Shown here piece after piece: positions 37,915 through 46,306 of a stretch of 64,000 nucleotides of DNA. The translations under genes were made by a program, and so were the position numbers. Origin of the DNA: Planosporangium spinosum (GTDB lineage Bacteria; Actinomycetota; Actinomycetes; Mycobacteriales; Micromonosporaceae). Location: NCBI RefSeq assembly GCF_049999945.1, contig NZ_JBLYUB010000002.1, positions 310,001 to 374,000 on the forward strand, read 5' to 3'. The notes under the pieces were generated by a model. It ran no database searches and had not been told where the DNA came from. It saw only the letters and a program-made list of their open reading frames with translations. The number at the start of each line of letters is the position of its first letter. Positions within the stretch are counted from its first letter, which is position 1.

Positions 37915-39339
37915 ATGACCGACATCGAAAAGCTGGTTCACCAGGAGTGGACCGCCGTCGACGCCGAGCGCCGCATCGTCGTCTCGGATCCGGCCAGCGG
38001 CCGGGAACTGTTCGCCGCTCCGGTGGCCACCTCCGCCGACGTGGACGCGGCGGTCGACGCGGCGCGGGCCGCCGCTGCCGCCTGGGCGCGCACCCCGGCC
38101 GGCGAACGGGCCGCGGTCGTGCACCGGGCGGCGGATGCCGTCGCGGCCCGCGCCGCCGACCTGGCCCGGCTGACCACCCTGGAGATGGGCAAGCCGCTCG
38201 GCGACGCCCGCGGCGGGGTCGACGCCGGTGTCGGGACGCTGCGCCAGTACGCCGAACTCGGGCCGGTGCACCGGGGACGCTCCCTCAACGGCGGTTTCGA
38301 GGCCACCGACCTGATGGTGTACGAGCCGCGCGGCGTCGTCGCCGCGATCACGCCGTGGAACGACCCGGTGGCGGTGTCCTGCGGCCTGATCGGCGCGGCG
38401 CTGGTCACCGGCAACACGGTGGTGTACAAGCCGAGCGAACGTACCCCGGCCACCGGCTGGCTGCTGGCCCGGATCCTCTCCGAGCACCTGCCCCCGGGCG
38501 TACTGAACCTGCTGCTCGGCGACGGCACGGTGGGCGCGCGGCTGGTCGAACGACCGGTCGACGTTGTCGCGCACGTCGGTTCCACCGCCACCGGCCGGGC
38601 CATCGCGCGGGCCGCTGCCGGTACCGCGGCCAAGGTACTGCTGGAGAACGGCGGTAACGACCCGCTCATCGTGGACGCCGGGGTGGATCCGGAGTGGGCA
38701 GCGGCGCAGGCGGCGCTCGGCGCGTTCGCCAACGCCGGGCAGATCTGCGTGGCGGTGGAGCGGATCTACGTGCACGAGGCGATCGCCGAGCCGTTCCTCG
38801 CCGCACTCGTCGCCCGTGCGGAGGACCTGCGCACCGGGCCGGGGCTGGAGCCGGACACCCAGCTCGGGCCGCTGGTGGACGCCGCGATGCGCGACCACGT
38901 GCACGGACACGTCCAGCAGGCGGTCACCGCCGGAGCGAAGCTGCTGGTCGGCGGGGAGCTACCGGACGGGGCCGGCGCGTTCTACCCGGCGACCGTACTC
39001 ACCGGCTGCACCGACGACATGGCGGTGATGCGCGAGGAGACGTTCGGTCCGGTCGCCCCGGTCGCGGCCGTCGGCTCGTTCGACGAGGCACTGGAGCGGG
39101 CCGCCCAGGGCGAGTACGGGCTCGCCGCGTCGGTACTGACCGCCGATCTGGCGCACGCTACGCGGGCCTGGCGGGAGCTGCCGGTCGGCACCGTGAAGAT
39201 CAACAACGTGTTCGGCGGGGCGCCCGGCGGCGCCGCGCATCCACGCCGGGCCAGCGGCCAGGGCTACGGGTACGGGCCGGAACTGCTCGACGAGATGACC
39301 CACACCAAGGTGGTGCACCTGGCCGTCCCGCCACGGTGA
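37915..39339 (+). CDS. NAD(P)-dependent aldehyde dehydrogenase
   Basis: An aldehyde dehydrogenase superfamily enzyme of 474 residues. The catalytic Cys is C278 in NAGQICVAVE, the general-base Glu is E244 in LLENGGNDP, and the oxyanion Asn lies in ITPWNDPVA. REETFGPVAPV and the final GGAPGG...GQGYGYGPELLDEMTHTK region are also typical. The closest groups by feel are succinate-semialdehyde or benzaldehyde-type enzymes; the substrate is not determined. ATG 37915 has no clear ribosome site. It is followed by a 22-bp perfect terminator hairpin. Confidence 0.93.
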   Translation: MTDIEKLVHQEWTAVDAERRIVVSDPASGRELFAAPVATSADVDAAVDAARAAAAAWARTPAGERAAVVHRAADAVAARAADLARLTTLEMGKPLGDARGGVDAGVGTLRQYAELGPVHRGRSLNGGFEATDLMVYEPRGVVAAITPWNDPVAVSCGLIGAALVTGNTVVYKPSERTPATGWLLARILSEHLPPGVLNLLLGDGTVGARLVERPVDVVAHVGSTATGRAIARAAAGTAAKVLLENGGNDPLIVDAGVDPEWAAAQAALGAFANAGQICVAVERIYVHEAIAEPFLAALVARAEDLRTGPGLEPDTQLGPLVDAAMRDHVHGHVQQAVTAGAKLLVGGELPDGAGAFYPATVLTGCTDDMAVMREETFGPVAPVAAVGSFDEALERAAQGEYGLAASVLTADLAHATRAWRELPVGTVKINNVFGGAPGGAAHPRRASGQGYGYGPELLDEMTHTKVVHLAVPPR

Positions 39340-39417
39340 CCGGCACCGCCGAGGACCCGGTACTCCGGGCCCCCGAGCGGCGCCGTCCCCTGAACACCGC
39401 AGGCGCCGTCCCCTGAA

Positions 39418-39466
39418 CGCCGAGGGTGTGGTCGCACCGACGAACGGTGCGACCACACCCTCGGCG
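39418..39466. terminator. Bidirectional terminator, 22-bp perfect stem
   Basis: A perfect 22-bp stem (39418-39439 with 39445-39466) closes a five-base loop ACGAA. It lies between the convergent aldehyde dehydrogenase and DUF6158 genes and would serve both. Just upstream GGCGCCGTCCCCTGAAC is repeated with a 23-bp period (39380-39418). Confidence 0.9.
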
Positions 39467-39504
39467 ACCCGACCGCGCGGGTGCGGCCCCTCGCGGTCGG
39501 GCGT

Positions 39505-39756
39505 TCACACCTCCCGCAGCCGCTGCGGGTCCACCTCCCGGTCGGGGAAACGCCGCAGGTACTCCCGCTCCAGCTCGGCGGTACGCCGATCGTGGTTGGT
39601 CAGTGCGTCCTCGGAGCCGTGGCGGAACGTCAGGTGCCGCGTGTCGTGCAGGCTTCGCAGTTCACGCAGCAGGTCGTCGGTGTCCAACGCCGCGGGGTCG
39701 ACTCCCAGTCCCGGGCGGGCCACATCGTCGGGCGTCTCGTGGTACGTCACATCCAT
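39505..39756 (-). CDS. DUF6158 family small protein
   Basis: An 83-residue acidic protein with the conserved core DTDDLLRELRSLHDTRHLTFRHGSEDALTNHDRR. This pattern is that of a small actinobacterial family (DUF6158) of unknown function. GGAGGACAG precedes ATG 39756; the frame extends 12 codons upstream without conservation. It is predicted to be helical and cytosolic. Confidence 0.8.
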   Translation of the reverse strand: MDVTYHETPDDVARPGLGVDPAALDTDDLLRELRSLHDTRHLTFRHGSEDALTNHDRRTAELEREYLRRFPDREVDPQRLREV

Positions 39757-39988
39757 CACTGTCCTCCGGTCACGGCAACTGCCCTCACGCATACCCAGGT
39801 GGGGCGGCTGACATTCGGGGAACGACCGCTCCGTGCCGCTACGTGATCGCCGGGTCTCACCGAAAGGGGCCGGGTCTCACCGAAAGGGCCGGGCCTGGCA
39901 ATCACCACCCTCCGCTGGGGAGGTCATTTCGGGGATTAGCACCTGCCAGCACGGGGAAACATCCGGTGAGGGCCGGAGAGGAGCGACG

Positions 39989-40426
39989 ATGACGGACCTG
40001 ATCAACGAACAGCGCACCGTACCGCGGGTCGACCATCGGTCGACGGCTGAGCTGGTCAAGCTCGCCTCCGAGCAGATTTCGCACCTGGTGCGCGATGAGC
40101 TGCGCCTGGCACAGGCCGAGCTCACCGTCAAGGGCAAGCAGGCCGGCATCGGCGCGGGCATGCTGGGCGCCGCCGGCGTCGCGGCGCTCTACGGCGGGGC
40201 GGCCCTCCTGGCCACGGTGGCCCTCCTGCTCGCCCTGGTGATGCCCGCCTGGGTGGCGACCCTGATCGTCGCGGTCGTCCTGCTCGCCACCGCCGGCGCG
40301 ATGGCGATGATCGGAAAGGCCCGGATGAAGCGGGTCGTCCCGCCGATGCCGGAGCGGACCGTGCGCAGCGTCAAAGAGGACATCGGCACCGTCACGGAGG
40401 CGGTCAAGGAGAGGGGATACCGATGA
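39989..40426 (+). CDS. Phage holin-like (holin superfamily III) membrane protein
   Basis: A 145-residue protein with an amphipathic N-terminal helix (STAELVKLASEQISHLVRDE) and two membrane helices at about residues 52-74 and 79-103. It matches the actinobacterial 'phage holin family' that occurs in chromosomes outside prophages. ATG 39989 follows GGAGAGGAG. It overlaps the DUF3618 gene by ATGA, and DUF4235 follows; this three-gene set is common in actinomycetes. A role in envelope or stress physiology is likely but unproven. Confidence 0.87.
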   Translation: MTDLINEQRTVPRVDHRSTAELVKLASEQISHLVRDELRLAQAELTVKGKQAGIGAGMLGAAGVAALYGGAALLATVALLLALVMPAWVATLIVAVVLLATAGAMAMIGKARMKRVVPPMPERTVRSVKEDIGTVTEAVKERGYR

Positions 40427-40917
40427 CGACGACGCCGGGCGCCTCGGACGGCGCGGCGCTGTCGCGCAACGAGCCGGGGAGCAGCAGCGCGCCGGTGAGC
40501 CGCGGGGAACCGGGGAGCAGCAGCAGACCGCTCGCCGAGACCCGCACGGAACTGTCGCGGCCCGCCAGGCCGCCGGCCGACGTGGACGAGCTCCGCGCCG
40601 ACATCGAGCACACCCGAGCCGAACTGGGCGAGACCGTCCAGGCGCTGGCGGCCAAGGTGGACGTCAAGGCCCGGTTCCAGGAGGGCGCCGACGAGGCGAA
40701 GGCGCGGCTGCGGGAAGGGCTGGTGGAGGCGCCGGAGCGGGCCCAGGAACTGGCCGCGCGTACCGGTCAGGCGGTGCGCCGCAACCCCGTGCCGTACGCC
40801 GTCGCGGCCGGCGCCGTCGTGCTGATCGTCGTGTTCCTGCGGTGGAGGAACAGCCGGACGGTCGTTGCGGATCAATGGACCGAACGGGCAGACCGGTGGT
40901 CCCGAGGCACGTGGTGA
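40423..40917 (+). CDS. DUF3618 domain protein
   Basis: A 164-residue protein with the DUF3618 core DVDELRADIEHTRAELGETVQALAAKVDVKAR (residues about 54-86), a helical region, and one membrane helix at about 125-140 with a charged C-terminus. The N-terminal 45 residues contain a duplicated GEPGSSS stretch and look disordered. Its start overlaps the holin-like gene. DUF3618 proteins accompany holin-like and DUF4235 proteins in many actinomycetes. Confidence 0.87.
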   Translation: MTTTPGASDGAALSRNEPGSSSAPVSRGEPGSSSRPLAETRTELSRPARPPADVDELRADIEHTRAELGETVQALAAKVDVKARFQEGADEAKARLREGLVEAPERAQELAARTGQAVRRNPVPYAVAAGAVVLIVVFLRWRNSRTVVADQWTERADRWSRGTW

Positions 40918-40960
40918 GGACGCGCATCCCGGCCCGGTGGCGGATACGGAAGGCGGAACG

Positions 40961-41221
40961 TTGAAGAAGGTGCTGTACAAGCCGCTCAGCCTGGCACTCG
41001 GTGTGGCGGGCGGTCTGCTGGCCGGAGTGGTCTTCAAGCAGGTCTGGAAGGTCGTTGCCGGGGAGGACGAGGTGCCCGACGCCACGTCACCGGAGCACAC
41101 CTGGGCGGAGGTGCTCACCGCGGCCGCGATCCAGGGCGCGGTCTTCGCCGTCGTCAGGGCCGCCGTGGACCGCGGCGGCGCGGTCGGTGTTCGCAAGCTG
41201 ACCGGAGAATGGCCTGACTGA
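40961..41221 (+). CDS. DUF4235 family membrane protein
   Basis: An 86-residue protein starting KKVLYKPLSLALGVAGGLL, the typical N-terminus of DUF4235 proteins, with two membrane segments (residues 7-25 and 50-68). I chose TTG 40961, which follows GGAAGGCGG and fits the family; a GTG at 40937 would add eight residues. It ends the three-gene set and is followed by a terminator. Confidence 0.85.
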   Translation: MKKVLYKPLSLALGVAGGLLAGVVFKQVWKVVAGEDEVPDATSPEHTWAEVLTAAAIQGAVFAVVRAAVDRGGAVGVRKLTGEWPD

Positions 41222-41242
41222 GGCGGTCCGCGATCGATCCCC

Positions 41243-41277
41243 GAACGGGGTGGTGAACGGGGTGCACCACCCCGTTC
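41243..41277 (+). terminator. Terminator after DUF4235
   Basis: A perfect 13-bp stem (41243-41255 with 41265-41277) with a nine-base loop lies 21 bases past the DUF4235 stop and separates it from typA. Confidence 0.85.
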
Positions 41278-41474
41278 CTGCGCATTCGGCCGGCGGCAGG
41301 GCGACCGGAATAGCCTCATGATCGATGCTGTTCCGATTACAGTACGTCAACACGCTACGGTTTACGCAGTCATCGCGCCGTCCGCAACCGACCCCGGTCA
41401 CCCTCTCCAGGGTGCCGGGCGGCGCACTCCGCCCCGGCGTCGCCGGTGATCACACCTCCAGGACAATCAGACTC

Positions 41475-43337
41475 ATGCAGACCCGCTCCGATCTCCGCAA
41501 CGTCGCGATCGTCGCCCACGTCGACCACGGCAAGACCACTCTGGTCGACGCCATGCTGCGACAGTCCGGCGCATGGCACTCCCGGGCCGAGATGGCCGAC
41601 CGGGTCATGGACTCCATGGACCTGGAGCGGGAGAAGGGGATCACGATCCTCGCCAAGAACACCGCGGTCCGGTACCACCGGCCGGACGGCGAGGACGTCA
41701 CCATCAACATCATCGACACCCCCGGCCACGCCGACTTCGGCGGTGAGGTCGAGCGCGGCCTGACCATGGTCGACGGGGTGGTCCTGCTCGTGGACGCGAG
41801 TGAGGGCCCTCTCCCCCAGACCCGGTTCGTGCTGCGCAAGGCGCTCAAGGCGCGGCTGCCGATCATCCTGGTCATCAACAAGGTCGACCGTCCCGACGCC
41901 CGGATCAAGGAGGTCGTCGACGACACGTACGAGCTCTTCCTCGATCTCGACGCCGACGAGTCGCAGATCGACTTCCCGATCGTGTACGCCTGCGCCCGCG
42001 ACGGGCGCGCCTCGCTGAACATGCCCGACAACGGCGGCCAGCCCGACTCCGACAACCTCCAGCCGCTGTTCCAGACGCTGCTGGACACCATTCCGGCGCC
42101 GTCCTACCACGAGGGCGCCCCGCTGCAGGCGCACGTGACCAACCTGGATGCCTCGCCGTTCCTGGGGCGTCTGGCACTGTGCCGGGTGCACGAAGGCACC
42201 ATCCGCAAGGGCCAGACCGTCGCCTGGCTGCGCGAGGACGGCTCGACCGAGCGGGTACGCATCTCCGAGCTGCTCATGACCGAGGCGCTGGAGCGCAAGC
42301 CGGCCGAGGAGGCGGGCCCGGGCGACATCATCGCCGTCGCCGGCATCCCGGACATCATGATCGGGGACACCCTCGCCGACGCGGAGAACCCGCAGCCGCT
42401 GCCGCGGATCACCGTCGACGAGCCGGCCATCTCCATGACCATCGGCACCAACACCTCGCCGCTGGCCGGCCGGGTCAAGGGCACGAAGGTGACGGCCCGG
42501 CTGGTCAAGGACCGCCTCGACCGGGAGCTGATCGGTAACGTCTCGCTGCGCGTCCTGCCGACCGAGCGTCCGGACGCCTGGGAGGTGCAGGGTCGCGGTG
42601 AGCTGGCGCTGGCCATCCTCGTGGAGCAGATGCGGCGCGAAGGCTACGAGCTGACCGTCGGCAAGCCGCAGGTCGTCACCCGCGAGATCAACGGCAAGGT
42701 GCACGAGCCGGTCGAGCGGTTGACGATCGACGCGCCCGAGGAGTACCTCGGCGCGATCACCCAGCTGCTCGCCACCCGTAAGGGCCGCATGGAGCAGCTG
42801 ATCAACCACGGTACCGGCTGGATCCGGATGGAGTGGCTGGTGCCGGCTCGCGGCCTGATCGGCTTCCGGACCGAGTTCCTCACCGACACCCGGGGCACCG
42901 GCATCCTGCACCACGTCTTCGACTCGTACGAGCCGTGGTTCGGCGAGCTGCGCACCCGGCCGTCCGGTTCGCTGGTCGCCGACCGGGCCGGGGTCGTCAC
43001 CCCGTTCGCCATGATGAACCTGCAGGAGCGCGGCACGCTGTTCGTCGAGCCGACCACCGAGGTGTACGAGGGCATGATCGTCGGGGAGAACTCCCGCGCC
43101 GACGACATGGACGTCAACATCACCAAGGAGAAGAAGCTCACCAACATGCGCTCCTCCACGGCTGACGAGACGGAGAAGCTGATCCCGCCGCGCAAGCTGT
43201 CCCTGGAGCAGGCGCTGGAGTTCTGCCGCGAGGACGAGTGCGTGGAGGTCACCCCGGAGACCGTGCGGATCCGCAAGGTGCACCTCGACCAGAAGGAGCG
43301 CGAGCGGATCTTCCGCCGCCGGGCGCACTCGAACTGA
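41475..43337 (+). CDS. typA: Ribosome-associated GTPase TypA/BipA
   Basis: TypA is a translational GTPase that binds the 70S ribosome and is needed under stress or cold. The 620-residue protein has G1 AHVDHGKTT near residue 15, G3 DTPGHADFGGEVER, G4 NKVDRPDAR, the EF-G-like domains III and V and the C-terminal BipA domain (RTRPSGSLVADRAG, KEKKLTNMRSS). ATG 41475 fits the family start. However, the frame is open back to ATG 41325, which lies eight bases after a TAGCCT -10 box, so a 670-residue leaderless form cannot be excluded. Confidence 0.95.
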   Translation: MQTRSDLRNVAIVAHVDHGKTTLVDAMLRQSGAWHSRAEMADRVMDSMDLEREKGITILAKNTAVRYHRPDGEDVTINIIDTPGHADFGGEVERGLTMVDGVVLLVDASEGPLPQTRFVLRKALKARLPIILVINKVDRPDARIKEVVDDTYELFLDLDADESQIDFPIVYACARDGRASLNMPDNGGQPDSDNLQPLFQTLLDTIPAPSYHEGAPLQAHVTNLDASPFLGRLALCRVHEGTIRKGQTVAWLREDGSTERVRISELLMTEALERKPAEEAGPGDIIAVAGIPDIMIGDTLADAENPQPLPRITVDEPAISMTIGTNTSPLAGRVKGTKVTARLVKDRLDRELIGNVSLRVLPTERPDAWEVQGRGELALAILVEQMRREGYELTVGKPQVVTREINGKVHEPVERLTIDAPEEYLGAITQLLATRKGRMEQLINHGTGWIRMEWLVPARGLIGFRTEFLTDTRGTGILHHVFDSYEPWFGELRTRPSGSLVADRAGVVTPFAMMNLQERGTLFVEPTTEVYEGMIVGENSRADDMDVNITKEKKLTNMRSSTADETEKLIPPRKLSLEQALEFCREDECVEVTPETVRIRKVHLDQKERERIFRRRAHSN

Positions 43338-43345
43338 CGCCTCCC

Positions 43346-43391
43346 CCGCGGCCGGTGCCGGTACCCCAGGTGGTGCCGGCCCCGGCCGCGG
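43346..43391. terminator. Bidirectional terminator between typA and mptB
   Basis: A 20-bp inverted repeat (43346-43365 with 43372-43391) with one mismatch and one G-T pair encloses a six-base loop. It lies between the convergent ends of typA and mptB. Confidence 0.85.
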
Positions 43392-43410
43392 CGCGTCCGC
43401 ACCGGTGCCC

Positions 43411-45069
43411 TCAGGCCCCGTCGGCGGCCCCGCGCCCGCGACGGCGTACCAGCATGACCGCGAGTACGACGAGAGCGGCCACCTCGACGACCGCGCCGGG
43501 CCAGCGGGTGACGATGGCCAGGTTCAGGCTGCTGGATCCGACCACGAAGCTGAGCACCGCCAGCACCACCGCGGTAGACCGCCGGATCGGCCCGGTCGCC
43601 GCGGCGGCGAGTACCGCGGCCGGGGCGGCCGCGTACCAGGGGTAGACCACCGGCGCCAGCGCGACGGTCGCGGCGAGCGCCAGCCCGGCCGCGGTGACCA
43701 CGGCCCGGGTGGCGCTGTCCGCGGTGCCCCCGGCCGGAGTACCGCCTGCCGGAGTACCACCCGCCGCGGTGACCGTGGTGCGGGTGGCCCGCCACCAGAG
43801 GACCACCAGCACGACCGGCAACAGCGCGTACAGGGCGACGCCCCGCACCGCCTCGATGGTGGTCGGGATCGCGCCCGACACCCCGGCCAGCGACAGCGGC
43901 GCGGCGGCCACGGCGCCCAGGACCGCACCGACCGCACTGGGTGGCGACATCCACGACACCGGCTGGCGCGACGTCGGCAGGGCGGCCGCCCAGCCCAGAT
44001 CGAGCCCGGCGGCCAGCGTCAGCACGGTGAACCCGGCCCCGGCGGCGACGAGCACGGCGACCACGCACAGCCAGCGCGACCGGTCCGTCCCGACCCCGCC
44101 CGGCCACCGGCCCGCCATGTCGGGGCGCTGCCACCGGGCCGCCCCGGCCCCGCCCGCCATCCTGGAGCGCAGCCACCGGCATCCGGCACCGAACGCCAGA
44201 ACGGCGACGAAGGGCAGCACGACGACCGCCGTCGCCTTCACCGCGACGGCCACCCCGACCACGGCCGCACCGGCGACCGGACTGCCGCGGGCGGCGAGCG
44301 CCAGGGCCGCGACGACCAGGCCGGCCAGGAGCGCATCGTGGTGTACCCCACCGACCAGGTGCACCAGTACCACGGGGTTGGCCAGCCCGAGCCAGAGCGC
44401 CGCGGCCGGGTCGGTGCCGCAGCGGGCGGCCAGTACCGGAAGGCCGGCGGCGAGCAGGACCAACCCGGCCACGGCGGCCAGCCGTAGCACGGCGACCGCG
44501 CCGATCAGTGACCCCTTCGCGGCGACCGCGCTGACCAGCACGGCGACCGGCCCGTACGGCGCCGGCTGGGCCCGCCAGATGGGCGGCACGGCCTCGAGCC
44601 ACCGGCACGGCAGGGCGGCCGGCCCGACCCGGTACGGGTCGGCCCCGGCGAGGTAGGCCTGGCCCTGGCAGGCATACGAGTACGCGTCGTGGCTGGCCAG
44701 CGGGGCTGCGAGCAGCAGTGGCGCCGCCCACAGCGCCACCGTGGCGAGCACCGTCGCCACACCGACGCGACCGTCCCGTACCCGCTGGCCCAGCCGCCAC
44801 CAGGCGGCGACCAGCACCGCCACGGCGACCGGCCACAGTCCGAGGCCCACCCGGTGCCAGACCGGCCCGGTGAGCAGCGGCGCCCACGACGCCAGCTGGT
44901 GTGGCCGTTGCCAGGGCAGCGCGCCGACGGTCCAGGACAGCGACGCCATCAGCGTGGTGGCCGCCAGCCCCGCGTACCGGGGCAGGCCGACACCGGCACC
45001 ACGGCCCCGAACCGGGGACGCGCGCGGTTCCGGGGCGGTCCGCTCGGCGGCGGGTCGGGACGCAGGCAT
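43411..45069 (-). CDS. mptB: Polyprenol-phosphomannose-dependent alpha-1,6-mannosyltransferase
   Basis: MptB-type GT-C glycosyltransferases extend the alpha-1,6-mannan core of lipoglycans using polyprenyl-phosphate mannose. The 552-residue protein has 11-13 hydrophobic helices and the catalytic-loop acidic motif ASHDAYSYACQG followed by YLAGADPYRVGP. PYGPVAVLVS and HHDALLAGL are further family signatures. The ATG at 45069 lies seven bases after TACCCT, so a leaderless message is possible. A short APAGGTPAGG-type repeat (15 bp) occurs near residue 440. The gene lies downstream of the terpene synthase on the same strand. Confidence 0.88.
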   Translation of the reverse strand: MPASRPAAERTAPEPRASPVRGRGAGVGLPRYAGLAATTLMASLSWTVGALPWQRPHQLASWAPLLTGPVWHRVGLGLWPVAVAVLVAAWWRLGQRVRDGRVGVATVLATVALWAAPLLLAAPLASHDAYSYACQGQAYLAGADPYRVGPAALPCRWLEAVPPIWRAQPAPYGPVAVLVSAVAAKGSLIGAVAVLRLAAVAGLVLLAAGLPVLAARCGTDPAAALWLGLANPVVLVHLVGGVHHDALLAGLVVAALALAARGSPVAGAAVVGVAVAVKATAVVVLPFVAVLAFGAGCRWLRSRMAGGAGAARWQRPDMAGRWPGGVGTDRSRWLCVVAVLVAAGAGFTVLTLAAGLDLGWAAALPTSRQPVSWMSPPSAVGAVLGAVAAAPLSLAGVSGAIPTTIEAVRGVALYALLPVVLVVLWWRATRTTVTAAGGTPAGGTPAGGTADSATRAVVTAAGLALAATVALAPVVYPWYAAAPAAVLAAAATGPIRRSTAVVLAVLSFVVGSSSLNLAIVTRWPGAVVEVAALVVLAVMLVRRRGRGAADGA

Positions 45070-45125
45070 CCGGCTCAGGGTAGGTCCCGGCCGGCGCCGA
45101 AGGTCGGCCGGGGCGTACCGGCCGC

Positions 45126-46214
45126 TCAGCCCCGCGGATCTGCCGGGGCGTACCGGCCGGTCTCGTGCGACCAGTCGACGTTGGCCCGGATCCAGTGCGC
45201 CAGGCCGGTGGCCGCCCGGCGTACCGCCGGCCGGTCCGGCAGCACGTCGCGGGCCGCGAGGAACGCCCGTACCTCCCGGTCGTGGCGGTCGGTGACCTCG
45301 CGGACGGCGTCGGCCAGCGACCGGTCCCGCTCGTGCCGCACGACCAGGACCAGGTTGTGCGGGTCCCCACCGGCCGCCTCCTTCGGCCAGGAGACCAGGT
45401 CGTTGAACCAGGCGACCGCGTTGTCGGCGTGCCGCCGCAGCGGCGCGAGGGCGGCCCGGTCGTCCGGTGTGGCGGACCGGTCGCCGGCTCCGCCGGAGCC
45501 GGCGGAGGTCCCCCTCTCCCCCGGGCCGGTGGAAGCCTCCCGTCCATCGGTGAAGGCCTCGACGAGGTCGAAGAACATCGCCGTCGCGGCGGTGTGCCGG
45601 CGCATCCGCACGTACTCGGCGACCGACGGGACCCGGCCCTGGCTGCGGTTGTCGGCCTCCCATGCGTTGCCGGCCAGGTACTGCCCGACGTGGGAGACGA
45701 AGCGCTCCCGCCAGGCCGGCCCGGTACGGGCCAGGGTGCGCCCCCACACGTCCGCCAGCGCGGTGGCCAGCGGGCCTTCCAGCCCGTGCGCGGCATGGTC
45801 GCCGGCCAGGTACCCGACGAGCCGTTCGGCCAGGTTCCGCTGCCGGTCCGGGGACCGGCCCAGGACGGTCTCCAGCTGGTCGTCGAGCGCAAAGGTGAAC
45901 GTCAGCCAGGACACGGCCAGGCGCAGGTCGGCGTAGTCGGCGTCGGGGTAGGCGCGGGCCATCAGATACGCGAAGCGGGCCCGGCTGAATGCCGCCCGCG
46001 CGGGGACGGTCGGCAGGAAACCGTGGCGGGTGGCCCAGCCGTCGGCGTACCGCTGGAGCCGGAGCGCGTGCGGTGAGATGCGCGGCGGGAACGGGCACAG
46101 GACGGCCGGTGCGGGTACGGCCGGAGCACCGGCCGGCGGCGCGTCGCCGGCCAGCGGCGCACCACCGGCCGGCGACGGCACTCGACTACCCGGTACGTGA
46201 CCACTCGGCGCCAT
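45126..46214 (-). CDS. Class I terpene synthase
   Basis: A bacterial class I terpene cyclase of 362 residues. The Asp-rich metal motif is D111-D112-Q-L-E115, the second metal (NSE) motif is N271-D-L-V-S275-W-P-K-E279 and the C-terminal Arg-Tyr pair is R354-Y355. All catalytic motifs are intact, so it should cyclise a linear prenyl diphosphate, most likely farnesyl or geranyl type. A Gly/Ser/Glu-rich insertion at residues 223-255 precedes the NSE helix. The first 38 residues are a Pro/Ala-rich extension. GGAGAGGAC precedes the ATG. There is no prenyl synthase, P450 or methyltransferase beside it, so it is an orphan whose product is unknown. It is not of the two-domain geosmin synthase type. 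Confidence 0.92.
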   Translation of the reverse strand: MAPSGHVPGSRVPSPAGGAPLAGDAPPAGAPAVPAPAVLCPFPPRISPHALRLQRYADGWATRHGFLPTVPARAAFSRARFAYLMARAYPDADYADLRLAVSWLTFTFALDDQLETVLGRSPDRQRNLAERLVGYLAGDHAAHGLEGPLATALADVWGRTLARTGPAWRERFVSHVGQYLAGNAWEADNRSQGRVPSVAEYVRMRRHTAATAMFFDLVEAFTDGREASTGPGERGTSAGSGGAGDRSATPDDRAALAPLRRHADNAVAWFNDLVSWPKEAAGGDPHNLVLVVRHERDRSLADAVREVTDRHDREVRAFLAARDVLPDRPAVRRAATGLAHWIRANVDWSHETGRYAPADPRG

Positions 46215-46306
46215 CCGGTCCTCTCCGCTCCCCGCGTCGAGTCCCCAACGTAGTGATCTGACTACCGGCCGGTCAATCGCCAGTTATCAATGATGAATCT
46301 CGGCGC

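Noticed and set aside
39989..41221. Prophage remnant suggested by the holin-like protein
   Set aside because: The holin-like, DUF3618 and DUF4235 genes form a common chromosomal set; no other phage gene, integrase or att site is nearby.
30110..46214. A single secondary-metabolite cluster joining the carbamoyltransferase and terpene synthase
   Set aside because: They are 13 kb apart with housekeeping genes such as katE, mug and typA between them and no tailoring enzymes.
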